From Pseudoips prasinana (taxonomy: Eukaryota > Arthropoda > Insecta > Lepidoptera > Nolidae): a stretch of 64,000 bases of DNA. Position 1 is the stretch's first letter; the number at the start of each line of letters is the position of its first letter. Below, one piece after another: positions 32,981 through 44,185 of the stretch. The notes under the pieces were generated by a model. That model was not told where the DNA came from, did no database searches, and saw only the letters and a program-made list of their open reading frames with translations. The position numbers and the translations under genes were made by a program. The stretch is from the NCBI GenBank assembly GCA_951640165.1, contig OX621249.1:24409201-24473200 (forward strand), written 5' to 3'.

Positions 32981-33154
32981 ATATGTGTGTTGTACCAGTC
33001 AACAAAACAAAATAGGTGGCTGTTCCACTTGGCAGAAATAATATGTGTGTTGTACCAGTCAACAAAACAAAAAAGGTGGCTGATCCACTTGGCAGAATTA
33101 ATATGTGTGTTGTACCAGTCAACAAAACAAAAAAGGTGGCTGATCGACTTGGCA
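32981..33154 (+). repeat. 60-bp tandem repeat, 2.9 copies
   Basis: The unit begins ATATGTGTGTTGTACCAGTC and repeats at exactly 60 bp (32981, 33041, 33101). Only a few substitutions separate copies. The period is a multiple of three, so all frames stay open across it; this explains the apparent repetitive proteins on both strands. Confidence 0.95.
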
Positions 33155-33484
33155 CGCTTTTTTTTTGTCGAAAAGTCAAGGTTCTTCGTGTATTAAAAAT
33201 TTACTTCTCTAACTTAGGACTGGAGAAATAAATCTGTATACCCCGGGACACATTCAATTTACGGACACAAAGCGTAAAGATGGTGATCATCACAGGGGGC
33301 TCCCTTAAACCTACATCTGAGTCGCAAGTCTCAGACTCTGTCGAGTTTTCCCTCCTCTACCACGCAATGGATCCGGTTTCTGCACGGTGAATCCATGGAA
33401 TGCTAAGAATTAAGTCTTGGGTCTTGGTCTGGGTCACACAAATAGTTATCTAGGGACCATCAGTCATCTCAAGATCATCAGTCC

Positions 33485-33605
33485 ATCTTGTCTTTCAGTC
33501 CGTGGTCGCTACTTAAGAACTTTTCTGCCCCCGTGGCCGTCGGTTCTACGGGCCATCTGCCTTGCCCACTGCCATTTCATCTTAGCAATTCTTTGAGGTA
33601 TAACA
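33485..33605 (-). repeat. RTE 3' coding fragment
   Basis: Complement of the 'WRP..GRR' C-terminal coding block ('ccgtggccgtcggttctac', 'ctgccttgcccactgcc'). Confidence 0.6.
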
Positions 33606-33656
33606 GTTACTATGGTTGGATAGTTTTTTTTTTAGTTAGATTCTTTTTTTATATGC

Positions 33657-33681
33657 ATTTATATATATATATATATATATT
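33657..33681. repeat. (TA)n microsatellite
   Basis: About 12 TA units, seen directly. Confidence 0.85.
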
Positions 33682-33853
33682 ATTTTGATTTTTGCATTTA
33701 GTAATTTTTACCATCTTCGATTTGTTTGGGAAGTTAATAATTTAATATTTGATTGTTAATTTATTGTGATTGCTAATTTGGTTATTTTTGTTCTTTATTG
33801 TACACAGAAATACATATTAAGTTAACAAATTAGATAACTTATTATATTATATA

Positions 33854-34172
33854 CTAGTTGTGCCCCGCGGTTTTACCCTCGTTAAATTTTATAAATTACC
33901 ACACCTCCTCCCCCGTAGATGATAGCGTGATAATATGTAGCTTATATGTTGACCCGACCTCTTAGTAATATTCACGCAAAATTTGAAGTAAATCCATGCA
34001 ATACTTTTTGAATTTAGCCCGGACATACATACAAACAAACAGACACACAGACAAAAATTCTACAAACTATATTTTTGGCTCCGATATCGATTGCAGTTCA
34101 CGCCTCAAGTATCCTTTTTTAAAAATATTCAATGTACAGTTTCGACTTTCCTACGATTTTATTATATGTAGA
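33854..34172 (-). mobile_element. Non-autonomous Helitron, 319 bp, exact ends
   Basis: Minus-strand A|TCTACATATAATAAAATCG at 34172. 3' end 'gaccccgcggggcacaactag' type hairpin, then CTAG|T at 33854. Sister of 6238-6558. Confidence 0.85.
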
Positions 34173-34204
34173 TTATGGTTGCAAATAGTCCACAATAATT
34201 TTAA

Positions 34205-34386
34205 ATAAGAAAGTAAGTAAGAAAAGTATAGAGGTATGGATGTATGGATGTTTGTTACTCTTTCACGTAAAAACTAGCGAACGGATTTTGATGAAACTTT
34301 GTAGTAATATAGCTTATAATATCCGAATAACTTATAGGCTATAATTTATAAAGTTTAATGCGAATATAACCGCGGGACACAGCTAG
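34205..34386 (+). mobile_element. Non-autonomous Helitron, decayed 5' end
   Basis: 3' end 'cgaatataaccgcgggacacagCTAG|T' at 34386. The 5' end should read TCCTACTAATATT but is not clear. Inner sequence matches 8988-9164. Confidence 0.7.
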
Positions 34387-34762
34387 TATATTACATATAC
34401 ATACTCAACAATTAAGCATTTTTAACTTGATTAATAAAATAATCATGCTCAAAAATAATAAAATAAAACAACGTCATAATTCTTGTCTTAATTGACTTGA
34501 AAATATGTGTTGTAATAACTTAAGATCGTTTTATATATGCCCTGCAAGCATTTTGCGGCCACATCAGTTAGCGCATTTGTCAAGCAATCGGACCATTAGT
34601 GGTAATTACCATTCGTGGTCAGTTATCGGGGCTGCAACATGAACATCGGTGTATGGGTGAATATATGGGAGGGCGCGGATGTATGAATGTGTATTTCAAC
34701 AGTAGCATTACTTTATTATTAAAGTAATGTTAATATTTATTTGCGTAAAAATATCACAGATA

Positions 34763-35100
34763 TATTTCAATTTCAATTTCAATTTATTTATTGCAAATCA
34801 TGTGTATACAATGTTGTTACAGTGGTATTACTTATGTTTCAACATGATACCCTGTAAGGGCACAGCAACATTAGGTACATATTACATTAATACTTAATAT
34901 TTATCATTTTAATTTTACACAATACAATCAATAGAATAAATATAAAATTACAGTATTATTACATAGTCAAATAATTAAATAATAAGAGAAAAAAAATATA
35001 TATAAAAGTTTCATGCATGTCAATGATAATTAATTTTACATTCAATATATTAAATGTCATCTGGTACATCAAATAGTCTGGGAATACAAAGAGAATGTCA
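34763..35100 (-). repeat. LINE 3' UTR with (ATTGAA)n tail
   Basis: Minus orientation ends in repeated TTGAAA/AATTGAAATTG at about 34763-34790. Upstream sequence is AT-rich and non-coding, with 'gtgcccttacagggtatca', a phrase typical of LINE 3' UTRs. Confidence 0.5.
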
Positions 35101-35261
35101 TATTATTTGGTTCCAGGTTTTACCTTCTAGCATTAATTTTATATTACTATTTATTTATTTAGGCTGGCTGTCATTGTAGAATTCTTGTAGCGTATAAAAA
35201 CTGCGTAGCGTATATAAACGATATTTTCGATGGATGTATCACATGTTTTATCTCTAGTATA

Positions 35262-35345
35262 AATGGCGTGACTCAGTTGGAAGTGAGCCTCCTTATAATC
35301 CAAAGGTTGCAGGTTCGATCCTGGCATGCGACAAATGCTTTGTGG
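35262..35345 (+). repeat. tRNA-like SINE head, distinct type
   Basis: 'ggcgtgactcagttggaagtgagc' and 'ggttgcaggttcgatcctggc' give A- and B-box-like elements. The acceptor stem does not pair, so it is not a functional tRNA. Confidence 0.5.
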
Positions 35346-35479
35346 TGACGGCATAGAATATCAATGCTGTGTGACACACATACTTGTCCTGAGTCTGCAT
35401 GAAGTTTATATCCACAAACTATATATTTCTAAAATTCCCAGAGATTTCCTTAATGCAGGCATAATCTTTAAAGTACTTA

Positions 35480-35715
35480 CTTACTTATCGTGTGGGCAAT
35501 GGTTACGGGTTCGCCCAGTAGGCCTCTGACATGGCTTAACGACTGTTGTCTAATGACTACAACCGGGACCGACAGCTTAACGTTCCCTCCGAGGCACGGA
35601 GACGATTGGAAATTAAACCACTTTGGCGGTCACCCATCTATGGACTGACCGCGATCCTAGTTGCTTGACCTCTTCAATCACTTATGGATCGGTGAGAACA
35701 CCTGGCTATGAAAAA
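35480..35715 (+). repeat. Interspersed repeat D
   Basis: Well preserved: 'gtgtgggcaatgg', 'caaccgggaccgacagctta', 'gttccctccgaggcacgg', 'gactgaccgcgatcctag'. Confidence 0.65.
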
Positions 35716-36854
35716 TTAAACAAACAGTTGAAACGGAGAGCGGCCCAAATTCCAAATTCCAAACACATAGTTATACAATGGCGCTTACACTATTAATACT
35801 CAAACTTAATTAAAGGGATAACAGTAACTATACTAACTTTGTACCAGTATAGACCAAAATATATATTCATCCACCGCAAAAAATAACACGAAACTCAATA
35901 ATAAACTGCTCCATAAAAACAAAAATAAAAATAATGACAGTGACAAACATGTTAAAAGGTAGTCATATTAAAATGTAGTACATAAATCAGGAAAAATAAA
36001 AGCAGCAATGCAACGCAAGTGTAAAGGCATGATTCCGCAACATGCATGAGACACGGCTGGTGCGTTTTAGTTATTCGCTTGTAATGGTGCAAATGATGCA
36101 CTATAATTTTAATTCGGAAATGGTTATGTATTTCAATAAACCTAAATTTGAAAAACTAGAATGCTACGTTTCACCAGGTGTGAAGTTAATAGAGAACCCA
36201 GCAGTTAGTTAGAAAGATATCTTTATTGCTTGTGTAGTTATTTCCATCTCATACAAAATGCGTCAGCTGGTCAGAATTTTTGTGTGTGATATTTTACACA
36301 TTGTACAGTTTCATAGACAAATTAAGCTTTCTTAGTTTGTTACAGAAACAATTGCACATATTGACTTTTAATGTTGACATTCATAACTATTAATATTATT
36401 GTTTTGACATGTATTCTATAATTATGTATTCTATAAACAGGTATTCTATAACTAACCTACGTATACATTATAAGGTAGGCTTACATAGTTATAAGTACTT
36501 TATTTAATTTTAAGTGGTGTACCGTATTATTTACTTCTATGCATATAATAATAGACAAGGAAAGACAGATTTTGGTAAAATATACAAAACAATTTGTAAA
36601 ACATATACAAGACAATTTGTCAGATCCAAAAAATACCTGTAGCACAAGACTTTGTTTTATCTATATACATACCTATTTCTAGCATTCAGGATAGATTAAA
36701 AATCAAGATTTTTATACGCATACGCAATTTGGTCTTTAACTTAATGGGTCTAACTTTGACGAACGCTCAACTGTCCCCAGTAAAACTGGCTAGTGCTGGA
36801 CTCATGTATTTAAGCTACTAGGCAAGTAGTTCCATAGATCCTACCTTACACCTA
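35716..36854. other. AT-rich stretch, nothing recognised
   Basis: A local 'tgtattctataattatgtattctataaacaggtattctat' reiteration is present at about 36410-36450. No gene or repeat family seen. Confidence 0.4.
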
Positions 36855-36930
36855 CTTGCCAAAAACGTCCACTGCTGGACAAAGGCCTCCCCCAAGGATC
36901 TCCACCGGTCCTGCGCTGCCCGCATCCAGC
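36855..36930 (-). repeat. RTE 3' end, short
   Basis: 'aaaacgtccactgctggacaaaggcctcccccaaggatctcc' and 'gcccgcatccagc'. Confidence 0.6.
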
Positions 36931-37309
36931 ATAATAATAATAATAATTCGACTTGTATAAATCCAGCTGAGAAGTTTACGAACGGTGTGATGTATTGAGT
37001 GGGCCGCTATTGTTCACATTTATCGCCAAGGTCGGCATAATTCCTTAACACGGAATGCAGGTCATTGCAGGTGTAGAATAATGGCCACAAATTATACATT
37101 AATTTTCTATGCTAATTTGTAACAGCAAAACATATACATCAATGTATATGTCAATCATAATAACTTAATATCAGACAGCGACATTAAATACGTTTGTATT
37201 ACAATTTTTCATTTAATTTAACATACCTATTAGCTTTATACTGTAATATAAACTATTATTTTCAAGAGATAAAAATTAAAATTATTTATTTTATATTTGA
37301 TGTTTGTAA

Positions 37310-37500
37310 TGGACAACGGGCTGGTTAGTGTGGTCAGTCCACAGATGGGTGATCGCCAAAGTGGTTTAATGTCTGAGCATCTCCATGCTTTGGAGGCACG
37401 TTGTTGGTCCCAGTTATAGTCATTAAGTCATGTCGGAAGTCTACCTGGCGGCTTTAACAACTGTGACATTAGGATAATAACTGTCCTTACGATAAGTTGA
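37310..37500 (-). repeat. Interspersed repeat D, inverted
   Basis: Complement of the D motifs ('gtggtcagtccacagatgggtgatcg', 'tttggaggcacg'). Confidence 0.55.
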
Positions 37501-37560
37501 TAAGTACAGAAAATATGAAATTGGTCCAGCATTAGAGGAGAAAATAAGAAATTTCCAAAT

Positions 37561-37562
<2 letters not shown>

Positions 37563-37591
<29 letters not shown>

Positions 37592-37592
37592 T
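37563..37592. repeat. (TA)n microsatellite
   Basis: TATATA tract broken by one CA. Confidence 0.8.
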
Positions 37593-37670
37593 TAATAACT
37601 GGGCACTCTAGGTACCAGCAGTTACTTTTCCAGTTTCCTCTTAAGTACAGGTTTCCTACAGTAGATTTTA

Positions 37671-37845
37671 TCACACTAATATTATAAAGGCGAAAGTTTG
37701 TGAGTGTGTATGTTTGTTACTTCTTCACGTCTAAATGGCTGAAGCAATGTTAATAAAATTAGGTAGAGAGTTAGCTGACACCCCGGATCTACACAGGCAA
37801 AATTTTATATTTATTAACGCGGGTAAAACCGCGGGGCACAGCTAT
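37671..37845 (+). mobile_element. Short Helitron, mutated CTAT end
   Basis: A|TCACACTAATATTATAAAGG at the start. Hairpin cgcgggtaaaaccgcg, then GGGCACAGCTAT at the end (CTAG expected). Same family as 5300-5476. Confidence 0.75.
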
Positions 37846-38089
37846 TATGGCATAATATTCAAAATCTAAAGGCGAACACACATTAACGGCACCGTTTGCA
37901 AGTGAGGGAATAATTTTAAGTTATGCAAATTAAACGTTTAAAAATAAGCGGCTAAATTACATACCAATAGTAAAGTCTACATTTTATGCTAAGGCTCGAA
38001 CCGATTGTAATCTAGCTCGCCCATACAAAAATATAGAGATAATAAAAAGGCCTGCACACACTGACGTCCGCAGGTGACGGAACAATGAG

Positions 38090-39900
38090 ATGTTGTATTT
38101 CACATTAACATTATGTTCACAAGCCTTACGTTGTCCGCTATTGTCCACTTATGTTCGGATGCTGGAACGGTTGGTTTACATGGAGGTGGGGTTTCGCGAA
38201 TTGTATTTTAGTGACAGAAATCAGGTTTAAAGCTTAAAAATGTCATAAGTCAAATATTAGAAACTTTAGGACTATAGAAACTTTTTGTTAACTGTATTTC
38301 ATATGAAGTAACACTATGTTTATAAGTTTTTCGTTGTCCGCTATTGTCCACTTATGTTCGGATGCGGGGCCTGTTACTTTATATAGAGATGGAGTTTCGC
38401 TAGTTAAACTTTAGTGATAGAAACAAAGCTTAAACCTACAAAATGTCATATAAATCAAATGCCGGTATAAAGTCGAAGTCACTTAGGCTGGGAAATTAGA
38501 AACTATTTTGGTATATTGATACTGTATTTCACGTAAACATTATGTTCACAAGCCTTACATTGTCCGCTATTGTCCACTTATGTTTGTATGCTGGGACAGT
38601 TGGTTTATGAGGAGGTGGAGTTACGCAAATTGTATTTTAGTGACAGAATCAGGTTTAAAGCTTCAAAGTGTCATAATATAACTTAAATATTAAAAACTTT
38701 TTTAGTATATTGATACTGTATTTCTACCAATATGTTCAGAAGCCTAACGTGGTCCGCTATTGTCCACTTATGTTCGGATGCGGGACTGGTTAGTTTATAT
38801 GGAGGTGGAGATTCGGTAGTTATATTTTAGTGATACAGCTTGAAGGACAAAATGTCGTATAAGGCAAGTATCGCAACTACTTAGACTGTGACTATAGAAA
38901 CTCTTTTGTATTATTGATACTGTATTTCACATTAACATTATGTTCACAGGCCTTACGTTGTCCGCTATTGTCCACTTATGTTCGGATGCTGGAACTGTTG
39001 GCTTATATGGAGGTGAAGTTACGCGAACTGTATTTTAGTGACAGAAATTAGGCTTAAAGCTTCAAAATGTCATAAGTCAAATATTAAAAAACTTACGATA
39101 GTAGAAACTTCTTTGTTGACTGTATTTCAATTAGTGATAGAAATCAATTTCAAACCTACAAAATGTCTTATTAATCTAATGCCGGTATAAAGTCAAAAAC
39201 ACTTATCCTGGGACATTAGAAACTATTTTGGTATATTGATACTGTATTTCACGTTAACATTATGTTCACAAGCCTTACGTTGTCCACTTATTTAAATGTA
39301 GGTGGAGTTACACAAATTATGTTTGATTGTTGGAAATCAAGTTTGAAATATCAAAATATCATTATAAGTCAAAGTATTTCCTATGTTAGGGCGTTTAAAA
39401 TTAGTGAAGATGCCGGAATAAAGTGACCAGATTGGACCGCTTAAGCTGTGACATTAAAAACGTTTTGTTACTATAATAATGTGATTCATATTACCATTTA
39501 TAATTGTCTTACGTTGTCCGCTATTGTCCACTTATGTACGGGAATAGTTGGCTGTCGGGAGGTGGAGTTTGGCTTATTATATTTAACTGATGGAAATCAA
39601 GTTTGAAGTATAAAAATATCATATTAGTTAAATTATACCCTATTTTAGGACATTTAAAATGAGTGGACATGCTAGAGAAGAATGAGCAGATTGCAGCAAC
39701 TTAGGCTGTGACAAAAGTAACGTTTTTGTTATGATAATTTATTTCACATAACTATTATGTTCATAATTGCCTTAATTTGTCCGCTATTGTTTGGATGCGG
39801 AGATATTTGATGTTTACAAAATATCGGAGGTGAACGAGAAAGTTGCAACAAGCAAATGACAATAGAAACTTTTATTTTATTTTGATATTTCATTTGTGAA
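38090..39900 (+). repeat. Degenerate tandem array, units of about 200 bp
   Basis: At least eight units are marked by 'cctTACGTTGTCCGCTATTGTCCACTTATG', at about 38131, 38335, 38560, 38750, 38958, 39280, 39514 and 39777. Each is preceded by 'tgtatttcacattaacattatgttcac' and followed by 'ggaggtggagtt' and 'gacagaaatcaggttt'. Spacing is irregular (190-322), with one unit lacking the TTGTCCGC core. No coding frame. Similarity falls to the right. It ends just before the mariner. Confidence 0.88.
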
Positions 39901-40229
39901 CATTTAAATAATGTTAGTTCTTCTAATAGGAAATTATATTAGCTACATAATTAAAAATACGAACTGTCTATTAGTTTGGTTTTATTTTTTTCCTTTTAAT
40001 GTCTATTCCAATATATATAATGTATAAGTAAATCTCCTAAGGAATATAAACTTTCCAGGACACACAAAGTCAGGTCGTCAATTGATATCAGTATACAATA
40101 TCAAAATTCTCATTTCAGATTTATAGACGGACAGTAGATTTTTTTATTATTTTTAAACTTATTCTTTAGGTATTTTATTCAAAATCATTTTATATTATGT
40201 TTGTGTGTAATTTAAAATTTGTTCTTATA

Positions 40230-41517
40230 ATAGGTCTTTACCTATGAAATTGCCGTTTTGTATGAAAAAATTTAAACGAATTTTTTTCATGAATTTGTTT
40301 ATTTGTATTAATCGAAGTAATCACCCATGCAATCAATGCATCTTTGCCATCGCAGTGGCAGTTTATTGATGCCCTTCTTAAAGAAATCAGCTGGACGGGA
40401 GGCAACAAATTCTTCAAAGGCATTTTGTACTGCCTCTCGGGTATTGAATTTTTTTCCCGCCAAGAAGTTATCCAAATTCTGGAAAAAGTAGTAGTCTGTA
40501 GGCGCAAGGTCTGGTGAGTAGGGCGGATGACGGAGAGCTTCCAACCCCAGTTCTTGCAACTTGGAGACCGTCTGCTGTGCAGTATGAGGTCGCGCGTTGT
40601 CGTGCAGGAGCAGCGGAGACGAACGATTGACCAATGCTGGTTGGAGATGCGCCAGCTTCTCCATCATTGTGCTCAGTTCTTCACAGTACACATCTGCAGT
40701 AATGCTCACCCCGTTTGGTAAGAAGCTGTGATGAATCACACCGGCGCTAGACCACCAAACAGTGACCATCACTTTTCTAGGGGTAAGTTTTCGTTTAGGG
40801 CATTGTTTAGGTGCTGAACCAGGATCCAACCAACTTGCTGAGCGCTTGCGGTTATCAAACAGAATCCATTTTTCATCGCAGGTAACAATGCGGTTCAAAA
40901 TTCCTTCATTTGTGTGTCTGTTGAGCAGTGCAAGGCACGTCTCGACGCGTACTTCGCGCTGGCGATCATTGAGTTCGTGGGGCACCCATTTGTCAAGCTT
41001 TTTTACCTTGCCAATTTGACGCAAATGGACCAATATTGTTTTGACGCTAACGTCGAAAGCTGCTGCTAATTCAGCCGTAGATTGTGTATCATCAGCTTCC
41101 ACAACCGCCTTTAATTCGTCATTGTCGACCAAAGTCTTCGGACGACCGCGAGGTTCATTTTTCAGGTCGAAATTTCCAGAACGGAAGCGAGCAAACCAAT
41201 AACAGGTGGTGCGTTGGTTTGTAGTGTTAGCTCCGTAAACGTCGTTGATGTTGCGTGCCGCTTGTGCCGCGTTGCTGCCACGACGGTACTCATATTCCAT
41301 AATTACTCGAATTTTTAACGTATCCATGATGACGAAAAAGATTGAAATGCGATGAAAATGTAACACTAATCAATAAAGAAATGACTACTTTTGGAAAAAA
41401 GAATCCATGTTTTTAAAATAAAATTAATTTGAAATTAGAATTCTTAGCCAAACAAAAATTATTTTGATTTGAAATGGCCAGTACTGCAGAACGGCAATTT
41501 CATAGGTAAAGACCTAA
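40230..41517 (-). mobile_element. Complete mariner transposon
   Basis: Inverted repeats of about 28 bp: left ATAGGTCTTTACCTATGAAA at 40230, and the complement of the right end TTAGGTCTTTACCTATGAAA ending at 41517, differing only at the first base. TA flanks both sides (40228-40229, 41518-41519). At 1288 bp it has standard mariner length, with an intact gene inside. Confidence 0.93.
40308..41327 (-). CDS. Mariner transposase, DD34D, intact
   Basis: A 339-residue cut-and-paste transposase with no stop or frameshift. I chose MDTLKIRVIMEYEYRRG (base 41327) as the start; it is the family start, and 13 further residues upstream lie in leader DNA. An N-terminal double helix-turn-helix (SNAAQAARNINDVYG, STAELAAAFDVSVKTILVHL) is followed by the mariner linker motif WVPHEL. 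The catalytic residues are D in VTCDEKW, D in LLLHDNARPHTA and D in YSPDLAPTDYYFF, with 34 residues between the second and third (DD34D). All hallmark motifs are present. The gene lies centrally between well-matched inverted repeats, so this copy may be recent and possibly mobile. I cannot test activity from sequence. Confidence 0.96.
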   Translation of the reverse strand: MDTLKIRVIMEYEYRRGSNAAQAARNINDVYGANTTNQRTTCYWFARFRSGNFDLKNEPRGRPKTLVDNDELKAVVEADDTQSTAELAAAFDVSVKTILVHLRQIGKVKKLDKWVPHELNDRQREVRVETCLALLNRHTNEGILNRIVTCDEKWILFDNRKRSASWLDPGSAPKQCPKRKLTPRKVMVTVWWSSAGVIHHSFLPNGVSITADVYCEELSTMMEKLAHLQPALVNRSSPLLLHDNARPHTAQQTVSKLQELGLEALRHPPYSPDLAPTDYYFFQNLDNFLAGKKFNTREAVQNAFEEFVASRPADFFKKGINKLPLRWQRCIDCMGDYFD

Positions 41518-42034
41518 TATCACACTACACGTTGTAAGATTCACATCGCCATATAACCCCAGCACTGCCCTCTCATTGTGGCGGCATTACCCATTGAAAG
41601 GGCTACCTATTGTTGTCACTTTAATATAAAACAATACGAAGCTTTTCACATCGCAATGATCTTTTATTTGCTCTACAATCCTTTTAAAATGCCGCTGAGG
41701 CTTTTTTATCCGCGCTTCTCATTAACTTGGTGACTTTTTGTGAGGCAATGTTCATTGAAGATTTTTATTCTGTGGACTTAGATGGATACTCCATTCATTC
41801 ATCGGTTTCATTATCTGTGGAGATAGACGTATCGCAATAACTAAATGTAATGAAGATGGTTGGGTATCTCTATTTTTAATTGTATTTATTTATAGATGAG
41901 AGCAAACATGGTTTTATTTGCTTTGAGGTATCTTTAATAGATTAACTGTCTACGTTGTAAGATGCTGTTGATGTCAAAGTATATATGGTAACGTGACGTT
42001 AACTGTAAGTGCTCCTATTTGCAAGCCGTCAAGT
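41518..42034. other. No recognised feature
   Basis: AT-rich flank of the mariner. Confidence 0.4.
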
Positions 42035-42122
42035 TTAGGTTTAGTCGGTGCGAGTTCGACATACCCACCCGCAGACACTTTTTGCGGGTGGCATGCGTAG
42101 GCTCAGCCTTAACAAAAAAAAG
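42035..42122 (+). repeat. R1-clade LINE 3' tail
   Basis: 'aggtttagtcggtgcgagttcgac', 'cacccgcagacactttttgcgggtgg', then an A-rich end. Identical in kind to the 3' end of the R1 insertion at 57193-58121. Confidence 0.7.
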
Positions 42123-42194
42123 AGTACTCCTATTTGAATATCAGTCATATTTATATAATTTTTGGACTAAAGTGTTGTTTGCGTGGGTGAAATC

Positions 42195-42410
42195 ATGACA
42201 GCCAAAGTATGTCCACGGCTGGACAAAAGCCTCCCCAAAGAATGGGGGGACATTCCATAATCGCCACGCTTGGCAGACTGGTTGGCGATCGCTGTTTAAT
42301 GGTCACAATTTTGCTGCTGCTCGTTCTCTGGTAGGTATTCAATCGGTCGATTTTGACGCCCCCTACGGGATGAGATGCGGTGATGGTATTCTATGTCGTC
42401 ACCACTGCAA
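42195..42410 (-). repeat. LINE 3' end, family E
   Basis: 'aagcctccccaaagaatggggggac', 'ataatcgccacgcttggcag' and 'ttggcgatcgctg'. Confidence 0.65.
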
Positions 42411-42994
42411 TAATTTATAATAAAGTGCAAAAAAATTGGACAGCTTAGTATAAATGTATTCAATTCTAAAATAAAATCTTTGTTAGTTAACAAAGCTTAC
42501 TACGATTTAGGAGATTATTTATATGACATGAGTTTGTGAATAAATTGTATTTGACATTAATCTATGTATTACTATTTTGATATTTTTGTGACATTAATAT
42601 ACAAAAAAAATTGTACTCTTCATGAGGCAACATGTATGATAAGACATATAGTTTTGTAACACCTTGCATGCAAATGTATTTTTTATATATACTACAAGTT
42701 AAGAGCAATGAAATTTTTATCTTATCTTATCTTAGCCGTAATCCAAGTGCAAAACAATATCAGCAAACCAGGTGTAATATTAGAAGAGAAGTCAAGCTTA
42801 TAGGATTGGAGACGGACGAGGTGCAAACAGATCGCTTTTCATATTCTCCGAGGAACGAAATTATTGTTATTTTTTTATGTGATGCTGCTAAGAGATCTCA
42901 TTTTCTGCAAGAAAACACTTTTTTGCCTGAATCAGAAACAAAGCTCAATAAAAAATATATACAGAATGTATAATTTATCCCTCCTGCCCCATTT

Positions 42995-43405
42995 TTCATC
43001 GGATTACCAGGCGTCGGGAGAGTCTCCACCGCTTTGTTGTTGACATCCCATTATGCCGATGTGTTTCTATCTAGCGGGGCCCCCTTAGCTAGAGCGATGA
43101 AAGTGATGAGAGCGCTCAGCTTGTTCAATGTACCTACCAAATATAACATGATAACAGTATCTACAGAAATGACCGCTCTCATCACTTTCATCGCTCTAGA
43201 GGGGGCCCCGCTAGAAAGAAACACATATTATGCCGTACGAAGTGCTTTCCTTTCATCATACGAACAGCTAAGCAGTTGAACATCCGAACGACTCGTTTCC
43301 GTCTCATACAACATGAGTTTATTCAAGTCTAGAGTAAATAGGCATCTTGTGGGGACACGCGGTCCACCTTAGACCATATCTTCTTACCATCAGGTGAAAT
43401 CGTGG
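42995..43405 (+). pseudogene. CR1/Jockey LINE 3' part, split by a foldback element
   Basis: Same family as 4755-5279 but on the plus strand: ORF2 C-terminal coding (the 'VDIPLCRTKCF' region across the insertion), 'tttattcaagtctagagtaaata' and the 3' UTR 'ttaccatcaggtgaaatcgtgg'. The reading is interrupted by the 168-bp element at 43059-43226. Confidence 0.7.
43059..43226. mobile_element. Foldback element, 168 bp, 9-bp target duplication
   Basis: Inverted arms begin ATGTGTTTCTATCTAGCGGG and run for more than 50 bp with few mismatches. Flanked by the direct repeat ATTATGCCG (43050-43058 and 43227-43235). Removing the insert and one repeat restores the LINE reading, so the duplication is real. 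Nine bases suggests a Mutator-group (MULE) transposase, though 8-9 bp is also seen in other families. No coding capacity. Confidence 0.88.
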
Positions 43406-44185
43406 AAAAATGCCGTTGAAGATGGGTGACGCCCTCGAGGGTCTTGTGCAGCTCCTATTTTTGGATTTTTATTTCGAGACATAAAATTTGCTTTCAAAAC
43501 CGCTTGTACGGCTTCGTCATTTGTATAACCCAAAGTGCTGAGGAAAAACTTCTTACACACTTTTTTTTCATTCAGTGTCCAGACTAATGTGTTACGTCGT
43601 CTTGAGTTAGAACCAGCAGTTTTGATAGCAGTTGGTAACTTGTCCACCTGTCTGGACAAGAAATCGCGACGCCTTTGTCTGTCCATGCTCCAAAATTGTT
43701 CATGTATTTCTTCTCTTTTCAATTCATCTATGTGTTCAGTACATGACTTCTTACAGTTACTGCAAGGTGGTTTCATTGGATGCTTATTTTTCTGATTTTC
43801 TAGAATTTCTTTCGGGTCTCTCAATCTCTTTGCCTTTTTGGACTGTATAACTTCAATGTGTTCTTGGTTTTCTATATCATTTGGCTTGTCGTTACTCATA
43901 ATACTACGTTTCATTGAATGTACATAATTTACTTCAGTTAATTGTAGAATTTCGTCATAGGCGATGTCAGTAGTTGCACGTGGTTGCCTGATGTTGGTGG
44001 TAGCTGGGACAAGCATGTTCGTGTTTTGGCAACATGGTTGATGCTCTATAATAGCATTTGTAGTGATTTTGACAAAATCATGACTTACTTGCAATTCAGG
44101 ACGGCTGTCTAAGTTATTGGAAATCAATTCTGAGGCTTGTAAGCAGGCAAAGGATATATAAGGCAAAGGATGTAAAGTGTATCGG
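43390..44185 (-). pseudogene. Fragment of an arthropod transposon-like protein (unclassified)
   Basis: The minus-strand frame continues for 273 codons up to 44211. The part before about 44185 is real-looking: acidic/polar N-terminal stretch, then KPPCSNCKKSCTEHID (a C-x2-C-x3-C cluster), EIHEQFWSMDRQRRRDFLSR, RRRNTLVWTLNEKKVCKKFF, LSTLGYTNDEAVQAVLK and NPKIGAAQDPRGRH. I recall a similar order (Cys cluster, 'FW..' block, 'VCK.FFL.TL') in large uncharacterised arthropod proteins thought to come from DNA transposons, where it precedes a nuclease region. That link is from memory and uncertain. The 3' end is cut by the LINE 3' repeat (the last residues are read from it) and the 5' end by a reverse-transcriptase scrap. 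The catalytic part is absent. Confidence 0.45.

Noticed and set aside
32979..33160. CRISPR array
   Set aside because: Three contiguous 60-bp units without spacers, in a eukaryotic repeat context.
32790..33231. Repetitive peptides (VLLTGTTHI, YQSTKQ types) as a possible repeat protein
   Set aside because: They come from the 60-bp tandem repeat read in several frames. There is no start context or domain.
40238..41019. Minor frames overlapping the mariner gene
   Set aside because: Other-frame shadows of the intact transposase.
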